Assembly (NCBI GenBank): GCA_026414325.1
Contig: JAOAJF010000001.1
Location: 100,090 to 140,823, forward strand
Direction of reading: 5' to 3'
DNA: 40,734 nucleotides
From: Microcaldota archaeon
GTDB lineage: Archaea > Micrarchaeota > Micrarchaeia > Anstonellales > Anstonellaceae
A program made the translations under genes and the position numbers. The notes beneath the pieces were generated by a model. The model worked only from the letters and a program-made list of their open reading frames with translations, ran no database searches and was not told the origin of the DNA. Each line of letters starts with the position of its first letter. Positions within the stretch are counted from its first letter, which is position 1. Below are positions 22,184 to 30,800 of this stretch, one piece after another.

Positions 22184-23059
22184 CTATTCTAATCCTATTT
22201 TTAAAAAGAGCTCTTGCAAATACTTTTTTACATCATCAATAATTTTTCTAACATTCAAACTTTCAAAATAATTTTTATCAACTTGATTTTTCAATTTATT
22301 TGAAAGAGCCTCAGTAGAATTTTCTATAAGTAAAAAGACCCCATCTTTATACCTTTTCCAATTTATTAATTTTGGACAGCCGTTAACATTATTTTCTACT
22401 CTTTTTTCTATCATCTCTCTATCTGTATCTAATCCAAAAAATTGAGTCAAATAATAAATATCAAAAATATCGGTAATTTTTATACTATTTCTTTTTGCAA
22501 TTCTGCTAAAAAGACAAACAATCTTTTCAGTAAGAATTTCTTTTGGCTGTTGTACTAACAATTTTCCAAAAAAGTTTATGTTTATCTTCACAGGCTTAAG
22601 TAATAATTTTTCATATTTTCCCTCTACTCTAATAGTTGGCTGATATCCCTCATGAAAATAAATTTTATAGTTTATTTTTATCTCTAAGTCATTAGTCTCT
22701 TTCAATATTGGCTTTAGCTCAAGTTTTTCTACCTTTGGTTTTAAATTTAAAAAATATTTTTTTAGCCCATCCACCTCTTTTTTAATTTCTTCTTCACTTT
22801 TTTTAGTCGGTAGAATAACAAAGTCTATATCTGGTGTTATTCTTTGTGAATTGTAAGCTAAAAATAAAGCAGAACCCCCTTTTATAACAATATTTTCATT
22901 TATCTCTGAGTGTAGAGAAATTCGATCTATAATGCTTTTATACATTCTTTCCTGAATTGCTTTCTTATACGAACTAAAAGGTAGTTTTTTTGCATCTATA
23001 TTCTTTAAATTTAATTTATCTAAAACCCTTTGCGCATTTTTCCATTTAATATCACTCAT
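22184..23059 (-). CDS. AbiEii-type nucleotidyltransferase (type IV toxin family)
   Basis: 291 residues. The nucleotidyltransferase signature IVIKGGSALFLAYNSQRITPDIDFVI (about 57-82) has G-G-S, then Arg73 and the metal-binding D-x-D (Asp77, Asp79), as in the AbiEii/MenT superfamily. Later family elements are ILTEKIVCLFSRIAKRNSIKITDIFDIYYL. Such proteins act as toxins with an AbiEi antitoxin or as tRNA-modifying transferases. No AbiEi-like or HTH partner gene is next to it, so the toxin role is uncertain. The track start at 23131 is unlikely; ATG 23059 has a TATA box about 25 nt upstream and appears leaderless. Confidence 0.8.
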   Translation of the reverse strand: MSDIKWKNAQRVLDKLNLKNIDAKKLPFSSYKKAIQERMYKSIIDRISLHSEINENIVIKGGSALFLAYNSQRITPDIDFVILPTKKSEEEIKKEVDGLKKYFLNLKPKVEKLELKPILKETNDLEIKINYKIYFHEGYQPTIRVEGKYEKLLLKPVKININFFGKLLVQQPKEILTEKIVCLFSRIAKRNSIKITDIFDIYYLTQFFGLDTDREMIEKRVENNVNGCPKLINWKRYKDGVFLLIENSTEALSNKLKNQVDKNYFESLNVRKIIDDVKKYLQELFLKIGLE

Positions 23060-23077
23060 AACAATATTAAGATTTTT

Positions 23078-23089
23078 AATAAATATAAA
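23078..23089 (-). promoter_or_regulatory. TATA box of the AbiEii-type gene
   Basis: On the minus strand the sequence reads TTTATATTTATT, centred about 25 nt before ATG 23059. There is no Shine-Dalgarno before that ATG. The distance fits a leaderless mRNA and supports 23059 as the start. Confidence 0.5.
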
Positions 23090-23193
23090 CCTTATCCTTT
23101 CCAAAAAACAAAACAAAAAACAAAAAGTCACACTATAAGTAAGGTTTAAAAACCCTATTTTTTAAATTAATTTAATAAATAGGTGTGGGGCAA

Positions 23194-24471
23194 ATGTCTG
23201 AGAGGTTTAAGCCAAATACTAAAAATATTGCTGTTTGGGCCCCTCCATCTTCTCGCTCTTTTAAACTTTCAAAATCTTTTTTTAGAAAGAATGGAAAACA
23301 TTTAGATAAAAACTCTGCAATAGAATTGTTTAAAGAAGATGTTTTATTAGCAGAAAAAATGTTGGACAATTCAGCTACTGTAGCAGTATTTGGTTCTGCA
23401 AGAGTTTCTAATACTTTTCATAAAAATTTAGCAGATGCTTCTTATTCTTTAGGTTATATGCTAGGAAAAAGAGGATTTGTTATTAGTACTGGTGGTGGGC
23501 CAGGAATAATGGAGTTTGTCTCAAGAGGAGCAACAGATGCAAAATCTTTAGCAATAGGCTTTCAGCCAAAATTTTTAGAAAAGTCCGAACCACCCATTTT
23601 ATTTGATGGAAAAATTCATTATTTTGTTTATAGTTTACATTCAAGAAAAATTCTTATGGCAAATAATGCTTTGGCATTTGTCTTTTTTCCAGGAGGAGCA
23701 GGTACAGTAGATGAGTTTTTTCATTATTTAAATTTTGCAAAAAATGGCTGGATAAAAAATATAAAATTTATTTTATTTGATTCCAAGTTCTGGTCAGGTT
23801 TAGTAAAGTGGGTAGAAAAATTACTAAATAATGGTTTTATAACCAAACAAGTATTTGAAAATATTGTTCTTGTAGATGATATAAAGCAAGTAAATGAAAT
23901 AATTCTATCCACAAAGAAGCCAACAGTCCAATATTGTCCAAATCCAATAAAACTTTCTATCAACTTTGAACAAGACATAAAAGAACTTTACAATTATATA
24001 GAAAAGTTAAGCCATCCCTCAGCATCCTTTTTTGGTAATGTAAATACCAAAAAAATGTCTACAATGTTTTCTTATCTAGTTAACAAACTTCAAGAAATGA
24101 ATTTTACTATATATTACTCTTCTCAAAATGGTTTAGCAAGTTTTTTCCAAAAAAACCAAGCTAATTCAAAAAACATAAACTTTGAAATTTCTCTAAATCT
24201 TTTGGAGACCAAAAAACTTGTTTTAGGTGCAACTGATGTTTTGTTTTTTTTAAATTCTGATCTAGAGTGTATTGATGCACTCACCGAATATATTGTACGA
24301 ATTCAGATGGGGGATATGGAAAAAGTTTTCATAAATCTTTTAGAACCTACTTTCTGGAAGGATTACTTTAAATGGTTTTATAATTATCCAGTTTCCTATG
24401 GTTTTGCAGAAGAAGAGCTTTTAGGTCTTTGCAAATTTGTTTATTCTAAAAAAGATTTAATAGTTCCATAA
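23194..24471 (+). CDS. LOG/lysine decarboxylase-like Rossmann protein with a degenerate second copy
   Basis: 425 residues from ATG 23194 (the track's GTG is three codons earlier). The N-terminal half is a LOG-family domain: TVAVFGSARVSN (62-73), STGGGPGIMEFVSRGATDA (98-116), the active-site HSRKILMANN (149-158) and FPGGAGTVDEFFHYL (165-179). LOG proteins are phosphoribohydrolases that release bases from nucleoside monophosphates, but most archaeal members are untested. The C-terminal half (about 255-425) repeats the pattern without the catalytic motifs: SFFGNVNTKKMSTMFSYL, then LGATDVLFFLNSDLECIDALTEYI and LEPTFWKDYFKWF, matching the earlier FDSKFWSGLVKWV. This looks like an internal duplication in which the second copy lost its catalytic motifs. 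Confidence 0.85.
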   Translation: MSERFKPNTKNIAVWAPPSSRSFKLSKSFFRKNGKHLDKNSAIELFKEDVLLAEKMLDNSATVAVFGSARVSNTFHKNLADASYSLGYMLGKRGFVISTGGGPGIMEFVSRGATDAKSLAIGFQPKFLEKSEPPILFDGKIHYFVYSLHSRKILMANNALAFVFFPGGAGTVDEFFHYLNFAKNGWIKNIKFILFDSKFWSGLVKWVEKLLNNGFITKQVFENIVLVDDIKQVNEIILSTKKPTVQYCPNPIKLSINFEQDIKELYNYIEKLSHPSASFFGNVNTKKMSTMFSYLVNKLQEMNFTIYYSSQNGLASFFQKNQANSKNINFEISLNLLETKKLVLGATDVLFFLNSDLECIDALTEYIVRIQMGDMEKVFINLLEPTFWKDYFKWFYNYPVSYGFAEEELLGLCKFVYSKKDLIVP

Positions 24472-24480
24472 GGTTTTATT

Positions 24481-24846
24481 ATGGAGAGCAAAAATCTTAT
24501 TTTGATTTTTGGAGTTATATTGCTAGTCTCTTTAGCTTTATTTTTCTTTCAAAACAAATCTTTTTCTCTTCCAAACTCAGATAATAAATTAATTCTATAT
24601 TGGGGTGTGGGCTGTCCTCATTGTCAGAAAGTAAAAGATTATATCAATCAAACTTCTTTAGACTCAAAAGTTATGATTGTTGAAAAAGAAGTTTATTCTA
24701 ATTCTTCTAATGCTCAAGAACTAGTTTTAGTAGCTAAAAGCTGTGGTTTAAAAGAACAAGAAATAGGTATACCTCTAATATTTTTTAATAACAAGTGCTA
24801 TATTGGGGAAGTTGAGGCAATCGATTTATTAAAAACTTTTAATTAA
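24481..24846 (+). CDS. Membrane-anchored thioredoxin/glutaredoxin-like protein (CPHC)
   Basis: 121 residues. An N-terminal helix (LILIFGVILLVSLALFFF) anchors a small thioredoxin-fold domain that carries the redox pair CPHC in LYWGVGCPHCQKVKDYI. A later GIPLIFFNNKCYIGEVEAIDLLKTF includes the cis-Pro (I-P) next to the fold and an extra Cys. It probably acts as an extracytoplasmic thiol oxidoreductase. It starts 9 nt after the LOG-like gene and is likely cotranscribed. Its partner and substrate are not visible. A second anchored CxxC protein of different architecture is at 28794. Confidence 0.75.
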   Translation: MESKNLILIFGVILLVSLALFFFQNKSFSLPNSDNKLILYWGVGCPHCQKVKDYINQTSLDSKVMIVEKEVYSNSSNAQELVLVAKSCGLKEQEIGIPLIFFNNKCYIGEVEAIDLLKTFN

Positions 24847-24867
24847 TCTGTTTATTTTTTTCTAGTT

Positions 24868-25704
24868 CTACTCGACTTTTAATATCGATTGTAACTTTTT
24901 TATTTCTTGCAAAGCACTCTCTAAATAATCTTGATTAGTTTTCAGATAAGCATATGATATAGAACTAGATGCATTTATTAGAGCCATTTTTTGCATATTG
25001 TATTTTTTTAGTAATTCGATTACCTTAGATGGATCGCCCCCTTGGGTTCCTATCCCAGGAATAAGCAATAGCACTGGTCTTTTACTTATAGAATTTAAAA
25101 TATTTTCTAAATCTGACAAACTTGTTGCACCTGCAACCAACCCAAAACATTGAGGATAGCTTTCAGCCCAGCTCTGAACTTTTTGAATAATGTATTGATA
25201 AAGAGTTTGGCCATCTTGCATTTTTTTTGTTAGAAAGTCTTCTGCTCCAGGATTTGTTGTTCTACAAAGCAAATAAAGCCCTTTTGAATTCTGAATAGAA
25301 TAAGTTGCAAAAGGCTCTATACTATCCCATCCCATAAATGGCCAAAGAGTTGTAGCATCTGCTCCAAAAAACTCAAAAATTTCTTGAACATATGCTTTGG
25401 AAGTATTTGCAATATCTGCTCTTTTTGCATCAAGTACAATAAGATGAGTTTCTTTATATCTATCAATTAATTCTCTTAGAGCCATAAGTCCATGAAAACC
25501 ATATTGGGCAAAAAAAGCATAGTTTGGTTTTAGAGCCCAAAGCTTTGGGCTAGCATCAATTATTGAGCTATAAAAATTAACTATTTTTTGCTTTGTTGAT
25601 CCGTCTAAATTGGGGGGAAATTTTTCAAGATCTGGATCTAGACCAAAACAAAGGAGGTTTTTATAAGAATTTACAAATTTTTCAAATTTTTGGTAATAGT
25701 TCAA
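24868..25704 (-). CDS. pyrF: Orotidine-5'-phosphate decarboxylase, group 2 type
   Basis: About 278 residues, the last enzyme of UMP synthesis (OMP to UMP plus CO2). The active-site motif is IVLDAKRADIANTSKAY with the K-x-D pair of the family; the N-terminal CFGLDPDLEKFP is typical of the longer group 2 enzyme, which is mostly known from bacteria and some archaea. The track start at 25779 lies 67 nt inside pyrE. I place the start at the TTG 25704 (MNYYQKFEKF), which has AGGTGA at the correct distance, overlapping the pyrE TAG stop. That makes pyrE-pyrF translationally coupled. The decarboxylase call is firm; the start is inference. Confidence 0.9.
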   Translation of the reverse strand: MNYYQKFEKFVNSYKNLLCFGLDPDLEKFPPNLDGSTKQKIVNFYSSIIDASPKLWALKPNYAFFAQYGFHGLMALRELIDRYKETHLIVLDAKRADIANTSKAYVQEIFEFFGADATTLWPFMGWDSIEPFATYSIQNSKGLYLLCRTTNPGAEDFLTKKMQDGQTLYQYIIQKVQSWAESYPQCFGLVAGATSLSDLENILNSISKRPVLLLIPGIGTQGGDPSKVIELLKKYNMQKMALINASSSISYAYLKTNQDYLESALQEIKKLQSILKVE

Positions 25705-25712
25705 TTTTTCAC

Positions 25713-26456
25713 CTACTTGCTGTTTAGTAATTTTTCTTTTTCCATTTTTGCCCAAATTTTTGTTTTTTCTTCTCCCCACTCCATTATATAATCTAAAATA
25801 TACTCTCTTTGTTGAGTACTTATTTTTCCAATTAATGTAGAATAGATATCCCCAATATTTATTATACTATAAACTTTACAGCCTAAAACACGTTCGATTT
25901 CTTCTTTTGCAGAATTACCCTCAACTCCAATCTCTTCTCGATCTACTCCAACCAAAACCCCAACCATTTCCACTTTTTTTACATTTATTAATTTTTGATA
26001 TGCTTCAATTTTTGCTTTTCCAGAGGTGATCACATCGTCTATCATCAATACAGAGCCATTTTCTTCTATTTGGTCTTGGCCAACTATTAAAGAATCTGCC
26101 TTTTGATCTCCATATCCTTTTTGCTCCTTTCTATCGTAGATAAACTTAAGTTGTATTTTGTATTTTTCATATAGCTTTGCACATACTAAAGAGCCAATAA
26201 CAATTCCTTTATATGCTGGACCATAAATATAATCTAAATTTGCTATCTCTTTTTCTTCTATAAGTCTGTAGATTTTAGTAGCATAAGCATCAGCCAAATA
26301 GGAAAGAGAGTGACCATCTATTAAGCTTCCAAGATTTATAAAAAATGGGCATTTTCTTCCTGATTTTAATAAAAAAAATTCATCTTTATTTGATGCAATT
26401 TTTATACATTTTTTACTATATAAAAATTTAACAAAATCTTTTTCTAAATTTTTCAT
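25713..26456 (-). CDS. pyrE: Orotate phosphoribosyltransferase
   Basis: 247 residues. It joins orotate to PRPP to make OMP, which PyrF then decarboxylates. The PRPP motif is VLMIDDVITSGKAKIEA with the two acidic residues, and the N-terminal LLKSGRKCPFFINLGSLIDG and YIYGPAYKGIVIG are typical family segments. It is somewhat longer than most archaeal forms because of a C-terminal extension of about 30 residues ending NSK. The stop TAG overlaps the pyrF ribosome binding site. The upstream DNA is AT-rich without a Shine-Dalgarno, so the start may be leaderless. Confidence 0.95.
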   Translation of the reverse strand: MKNLEKDFVKFLYSKKCIKIASNKDEFFLLKSGRKCPFFINLGSLIDGHSLSYLADAYATKIYRLIEEKEIANLDYIYGPAYKGIVIGSLVCAKLYEKYKIQLKFIYDRKEQKGYGDQKADSLIVGQDQIEENGSVLMIDDVITSGKAKIEAYQKLINVKKVEMVGVLVGVDREEIGVEGNSAKEEIERVLGCKVYSIINIGDIYSTLIGKISTQQREYILDYIMEWGEEKTKIWAKMEKEKLLNSK

Positions 26457-26536
26457 ATACTAATTTAAAAAGATAAAATAAAAAAACCTATTTTTGTAAT
26501 ATTTTTATTCAATTCTAGTCTTAAGAGGGTGTAAAA

Positions 26537-27928
26537 ATAAACAAGAAAAAAATTTTCTCTTTAACAAAAAATGATGGAATAGCCTGGTCTATAATGGTTG
26601 GTGCTGGAGAAAACTATGTTACTCCTTTTGCAATTGCTCTTAATGCCCCAACTTATTTTATAGGGCTTCTCTCAACACTTCCACTTCTAATAGGTTCGAT
26701 ATTTGAAATTTTTTCTCTTAATATCTTTAGACTAATTTTAGACAGAAAAAAAATTATTCTAATTGGTATCTTATTTCAAAGTATTGTTTGGTTCTTTTTT
26801 TCAATTTTTGCACTAAATCCAAGCTCTTTTTCTCTTAATACCTTGCTCTTTTTATTTACAGCTTATTTTATTTTCGGAATGGTTCCTTCTCCACTATGGA
26901 ATTCTTGGATAAGTGATTTGGTTAAAAAATCAGATTTAGCAGAATTCTTTTCTAAAAGAAATCGTTATTTATTATTTTCTCAATTTTTTACTATTATAAC
27001 TGCAGGCTATTTATTAAACACAATTTTTAAAGACAATCCATTTCTTGGGTTTTTTATTTTATTTTTAGTTGCTTTTATCTCAAGATTATTCTGCTTGTAT
27101 TTTGTTAATCAATTGCCAGATATAAGGAGAGGAGAAAAAGAGATTTTAAAACCATTTAGTATCCGCTCTTTTTTGTTAGATAAACACTTTAGCTCTTATA
27201 AAAACTTTTCAATTTTCAATTTTTTAATAATATTAGGAACTAACATCGCCTCCCCATTTTTTCATGTATTTATGCTAAAGATTTTAAATTTTGATTATTT
27301 CACCTGGAGCTTAACTGTTTTTGCAACTGGAATTTCAAAAATTTTTGCTTATCCTTATTGGGAGATGGCCCTTAAAGTTTTTGGCCAAAAAGTAATTTTA
27401 CTTTCAAGTGCAATTGCGATATCTCTAGTGCCACTTTTTTGGATATTCTCTTCTGACCCACTCTATATATTTTTAATAAATTTATTTACTGGGTTTTGTT
27501 GGGCAGGTTATGATTTAGTAGCTTCTTTATTGCTTTTAAGCCCAAATTCATTAAGAGTAAAAATAACTTACACCTCTTTTTTTGAACTCTTAAAGGGAAT
27601 TGGCTCTGTTGGAGGTGCTATTTTAGGAGCAATTCTTTTAGGATTTTTTTCTGAAACTTTAAAATTAGATATCTACTTATCTTTTTATCTAATCTTTTTT
27701 ATTAGTTTTCTAACAAGGTTTCTTCCAGTAACACTATTTTACAAAAAGCTTGAGCGCTATCCATTTACTTCTTATTCTCATTTTCTTAAACAAATCTTTT
27801 TTTCCTATTTTATCAAATGGTTTTATAAAAATAAAGAAACTGTTTTCTACCCATTTTTATTGGCAAGAAAAAAAGTAAAACAATCTCCAACTTACAAAGC
27901 TTTCAAATCTCTTTTAAAGGAAGTTTAA
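26537..27928 (+). CDS. Major facilitator superfamily transporter
   Basis: About 463 residues with roughly 12 transmembrane segments. The track starts at ATG 26594 (MVGAGENYVTPFA), but the same frame reads upstream as NKKKIFSLTKNDGIAWSI, which is the usual family N-terminus before that conserved motif. No ATG, GTG or TTG is available there; an ATA at 26537 has GAGGGTG five bases before it, so an AUA start is the best reading. The G-x-G-E-x-Y segment and the later Asp/Arg-containing loop between helices 2 and 3 fit the MFS fold. The substrate is not predictable. The 3' end overlaps the convergent TauE/SafE gene by 15 nt. Confidence 0.8.
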   Translation: MNKKKIFSLTKNDGIAWSIMVGAGENYVTPFAIALNAPTYFIGLLSTLPLLIGSIFEIFSLNIFRLILDRKKIILIGILFQSIVWFFFSIFALNPSSFSLNTLLFLFTAYFIFGMVPSPLWNSWISDLVKKSDLAEFFSKRNRYLLFSQFFTIITAGYLLNTIFKDNPFLGFFILFLVAFISRLFCLYFVNQLPDIRRGEKEILKPFSIRSFLLDKHFSSYKNFSIFNFLIILGTNIASPFFHVFMLKILNFDYFTWSLTVFATGISKIFAYPYWEMALKVFGQKVILLSSAIAISLVPLFWIFSSDPLYIFLINLFTGFCWAGYDLVASLLLLSPNSLRVKITYTSFFELLKGIGSVGGAILGAILLGFFSETLKLDIYLSFYLIFFISFLTRFLPVTLFYKKLERYPFTSYSHFLKQIFFSYFIKWFYKNKETVFYPFLLARKKVKQSPTYKAFKSLLKEV

Positions 27929-28708
27929 ATTATACTCTTTTAAAACATCTAAGAAAATTTTTATACTAAAAAAAACTATTATTAGGCTAAGAAGTTTTCT
28001 AAAAGTTGACTGGCCTATTTTTTTGTCTACAAGCTTTTCAGAACCAATTTTTGAGCCTATTGCAGCTGCAGCTACTAAAAAAAGTATTAAATTCTGCTTC
28101 TGAACTATTAGCTCAAAATTAAAATTTAAACTAAAAGCAACTAAAGAAGAGAAAAAAACACAAATATGCGACAAAAAAGAAGCTTTATTTATTTCAATAT
28201 TTTTGTGCAAAAAGAAAGGAACTAAAAATATCCCACCGCCTATCCCAAATAAAGATGCTATTAAGCCCATTAAACTACCTATTAAAAATTTTTCTATTTT
28301 TGAAATCTTTGGATAACTTCTAGCCTTTTTTTCCCTATTTTTATTTTGGTCAGAATATGTTTTGTAAGCAACTATTAATAAAAAAGTACTAAATAAGGCT
28401 TTTAGAGTAGTTGTGTCTAAAATAAAAAATAGCTTTGAACCAATATAACTTCCAAAAATTATTCCTAAAAATATCCAAGAAACATATTTATAGTCAGTGG
28501 TCGAAAATTTTTCTACTTTATAATGTGTGATTATAGAGGTTAGAGAACTAACTAAATTTAAGATAAGCCCAACAATTATAGCTTCTTTAATTAAAAATCC
28601 AAAAGAATAAAAAAGAGGAATGTAAACTGACGCTCCACCAATTCCTACAATCGCAAAAAAAATTGATAAAATAGCCACTGTTAATACAATTATAATCTCA
28701 AGCATCAT
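27914..28708 (-). CDS. TauE/SafE-family permease (TSUP)
   Basis: 264 residues with seven to eight hydrophobic helices in two halves, each beginning with the family's G-x-G-G motif: AIVGIGGASVYIPLFYSFG (about 20-38) and GLIASLFGIGGGIFLVPFFL (about 150-168). The TSUP family exports sulfite, sulfoacetate or related anions; the actual substrate is not known here. A cytoplasmic loop (about 118-140) is Lys/Arg-rich. It is convergent with the MFS gene and overlaps it by 15 nt. The ATG at 28708 follows a T-rich divergent region shared with the 28794 gene. Confidence 0.85.
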   Translation of the reverse strand: MMLEIIIVLTVAILSIFFAIVGIGGASVYIPLFYSFGFLIKEAIIVGLILNLVSSLTSIITHYKVEKFSTTDYKYVSWIFLGIIFGSYIGSKLFFILDTTTLKALFSTFLLIVAYKTYSDQNKNREKKARSYPKISKIEKFLIGSLMGLIASLFGIGGGIFLVPFFLHKNIEINKASFLSHICVFFSSLVAFSLNFNFELIVQKQNLILFLVAAAAIGSKIGSEKLVDKKIGQSTFRKLLSLIIVFFSIKIFLDVLKEYNLNFL

Positions 28709-28793
28709 TATTTCACCAAAAATATTAAAAGTATTAAAACTTTATTCTTTTTATCTATTATCACTTTAGCAGTTAACAATTGAAAGTGATTTT

Positions 28794-29456
28794 ATGGTTT
28801 ACAATCAATTTTTTAAAGCAGCTTTATTAACAGCAGTCATAGTTTTCTTCTCCTTTTTTTTAGCCTATATTATTGATTCAACTAGAACTGGAGAAGTAAA
28901 ATCTTTTGTACAAGATTTAATATTTGAAAGCGAGTCCAACCGACTTATCTCAAAATTTTATTTGTTTGCTGCAAATTCTACTAAAAAATGTGAAATTTTG
29001 CAAATTCCAAAAGAAGTTCAAACAGCAAAAACATATCAACTTGCTCTTAAATTTAAAGAGTATGAGCAGGCCAATCTTTTTAATACAGAATTAGAATATT
29101 TAAAAAAATCCTATTTTGTAAATTTATTTGACCTTTATTTATTAGCATTAGAAAAAAACAATGCCTGTCCTGAAAATAAAGATGTAATAGTTGTGTTTTT
29201 TTATCTTGAGGCAGCCTGCCCAGCTTGTATAGAGACCGACTATATTATTAGAAATGTAACTGCAAACTGCCAAAATATACAAACCTTTGCTTTTCCTTTA
29301 AATGTAAACTACTCTTTTATCAAAGCACTAAAAAATTACTATGCTCTAGAAGATGAACCAACACTGGTGATAAATAATAAAAAATATTCTATAACAAATT
29401 TAACAGAAGAAAAACTTTTAACACTGCTAAAATTAGAACAAGCTATTTGTAAATAA
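28794..29456 (+). CDS. Membrane-anchored thioredoxin-fold protein (CPAC)
   Basis: 220 residues. An N-terminal helix (FFKAALLTAVIVFFSFFLAYII) anchors an extracytoplasmic domain. The second half has VVFFYLEAACPACIETDYIIRNV, a thioredoxin-like beta strand followed by CPAC, and EPTLVINNKKYSI, the expected cis-Pro strand. Extra cysteines (KKCEIL, NACPEN, TANCQN, QAICK) may give further disulfides. The 100 residues before the thioredoxin core form a helical region with no recognised family. It starts a short operon with the GT2 gene (15 nt gap). A role in thiol-disulfide exchange is inferred from the motif. Confidence 0.65.
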   Translation: MVYNQFFKAALLTAVIVFFSFFLAYIIDSTRTGEVKSFVQDLIFESESNRLISKFYLFAANSTKKCEILQIPKEVQTAKTYQLALKFKEYEQANLFNTELEYLKKSYFVNLFDLYLLALEKNNACPENKDVIVVFFYLEAACPACIETDYIIRNVTANCQNIQTFAFPLNVNYSFIKALKNYYALEDEPTLVINNKKYSITNLTEEKLLTLLKLEQAICK

Positions 29457-29471
29457 AACTGAGGGAAAAAA

Positions 29472-30800
29472 ATGCATTATGAGCGTTCTCATTTTACAAA
29501 AGAAGGAAAAAAAGAGCTAATCTTAATCGGCTTATTTATGTTCGCTTTAGTTGTTTTGATTTTTCTTTGGATCTCTTATAAAATAATATTTATTGTAAAT
29601 GGAATTATAATTATCTATATATTTTCTGTTTATTTATTTTTATTTTTAGACCATTCTCAAAAAGAGACTAAACTACCCACTTTAAAATCCTGGCCAGAAG
29701 TTTCAATTATAATTCCTTCGTTTAATTCTTCTCAAACTATCTTTAAGTGTCTTGAAGCTTGTAAAAGTTTAAACTATCCAAAAAATTTTGAAATAATTGT
29801 TGTTGATGACGGGAGCCAGGATGGCTCATATGAAAAACTCAAAGAAGTTAAAGGAATAAAACTTTTAAAAAATCCAAGAAATTTAGGAAAAGCAGCTGCT
29901 CTAAATCATGGTATAAAAAATGCAAAAGGAGAAATAATTGTTTGTGTAGACTCAGATTCTTATCCAGAAAAAGATACGTTAATCAAAACCATCCCTTATT
30001 TTTATTGTGAAGAAAAAGTTGGAAGTGTAGTTGTTTTTATCAAAGTTGCAGAACCAAAAACCCTTATACAAAAAATGCAGGAAATCGAATATAATCTTTC
30101 TTTTGGATTTTTTTTCAAAATTATTGCTTTTATAGATTGTTTATATGTTACCCCAGGTCCAACTTCTCTTTATCATAAAAAAGTTTTTGAAGAAATTGGC
30201 TATTTTGCAGAAGATAATATTACTGAAGATATGGAGATAGCTCTAAGAATACAAAAAAATGGTTGGAAAATAAAACGAGCTTCAGATGCAATAGCATATA
30301 CTGAAGTTCCAGCTGATCTTATAGGCTTATTTAAACAAAGGTTAAGATGGTTTAGAGGTGCAATTTATAATCTCTTAACTTATTTTGATATGTTCTTTAA
30401 TCCACGATATAAAACCTTGGGATTATTTATTTTACCTTTAGTTCTTTTTTCTGGATTTTTTACTGCAATCTTCTTTTTTTGGGCAATTTTAAATTATTTT
30501 GATTTATTTTGGAAATTCGCTCTTCCAACTTTTTTGTACTCTCCTATATTATTTTTTCAGTCTTTGGCTCTTTACTTTTTAGATATACGTTTAGTTAATT
30601 CATCATTTTTGTTAGGATTTTTTGGCTTTTTGTTTTGGTTATTTTTCTGCCTCAAAAGCTTTGAATTAGCAAATGAAAAGCTCAAAACTTATCACATACC
30701 TGGCTTTGTTTTAATGCTTTTCTTCTACCCTGTTTTTATTGGTTTTAGTTTTTTTGTAAGCTATCTTATGGAGTTTAGTGGCCAGCGCTATCGTTGGTAG
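29472..30800 (+). CDS. GT2 family membrane glycosyltransferase
   Basis: 442 residues. Two N-terminal transmembrane helices (about 14-60) precede a GT-A catalytic domain: VSIIIPSFNSSQTI (78-90), VVDDGSQDGS (110-119), the metal-binding DSD (160-162), TEDMEIALRIQKNGW (251-265) and QRLRW (289-293). Three or four C-terminal helices follow. This is the processive, cellulose/hyaluronan-synthase-like arrangement, so it probably makes a surface polysaccharide or glycolipid from a nucleotide sugar. The sugar is not predictable. A GAGGG ribosome binding site precedes the ATG. The 3' end overlaps the convergent agmatinase-like gene by 26 nt. Confidence 0.9.
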   Translation: MHYERSHFTKEGKKELILIGLFMFALVVLIFLWISYKIIFIVNGIIIIYIFSVYLFLFLDHSQKETKLPTLKSWPEVSIIIPSFNSSQTIFKCLEACKSLNYPKNFEIIVVDDGSQDGSYEKLKEVKGIKLLKNPRNLGKAAALNHGIKNAKGEIIVCVDSDSYPEKDTLIKTIPYFYCEEKVGSVVVFIKVAEPKTLIQKMQEIEYNLSFGFFFKIIAFIDCLYVTPGPTSLYHKKVFEEIGYFAEDNITEDMEIALRIQKNGWKIKRASDAIAYTEVPADLIGLFKQRLRWFRGAIYNLLTYFDMFFNPRYKTLGLFILPLVLFSGFFTAIFFFWAILNYFDLFWKFALPTFLYSPILFFQSLALYFLDIRLVNSSFLLGFFGFLFWLFFCLKSFELANEKLKTYHIPGFVLMLFFYPVFIGFSFFVSYLMEFSGQRYRW

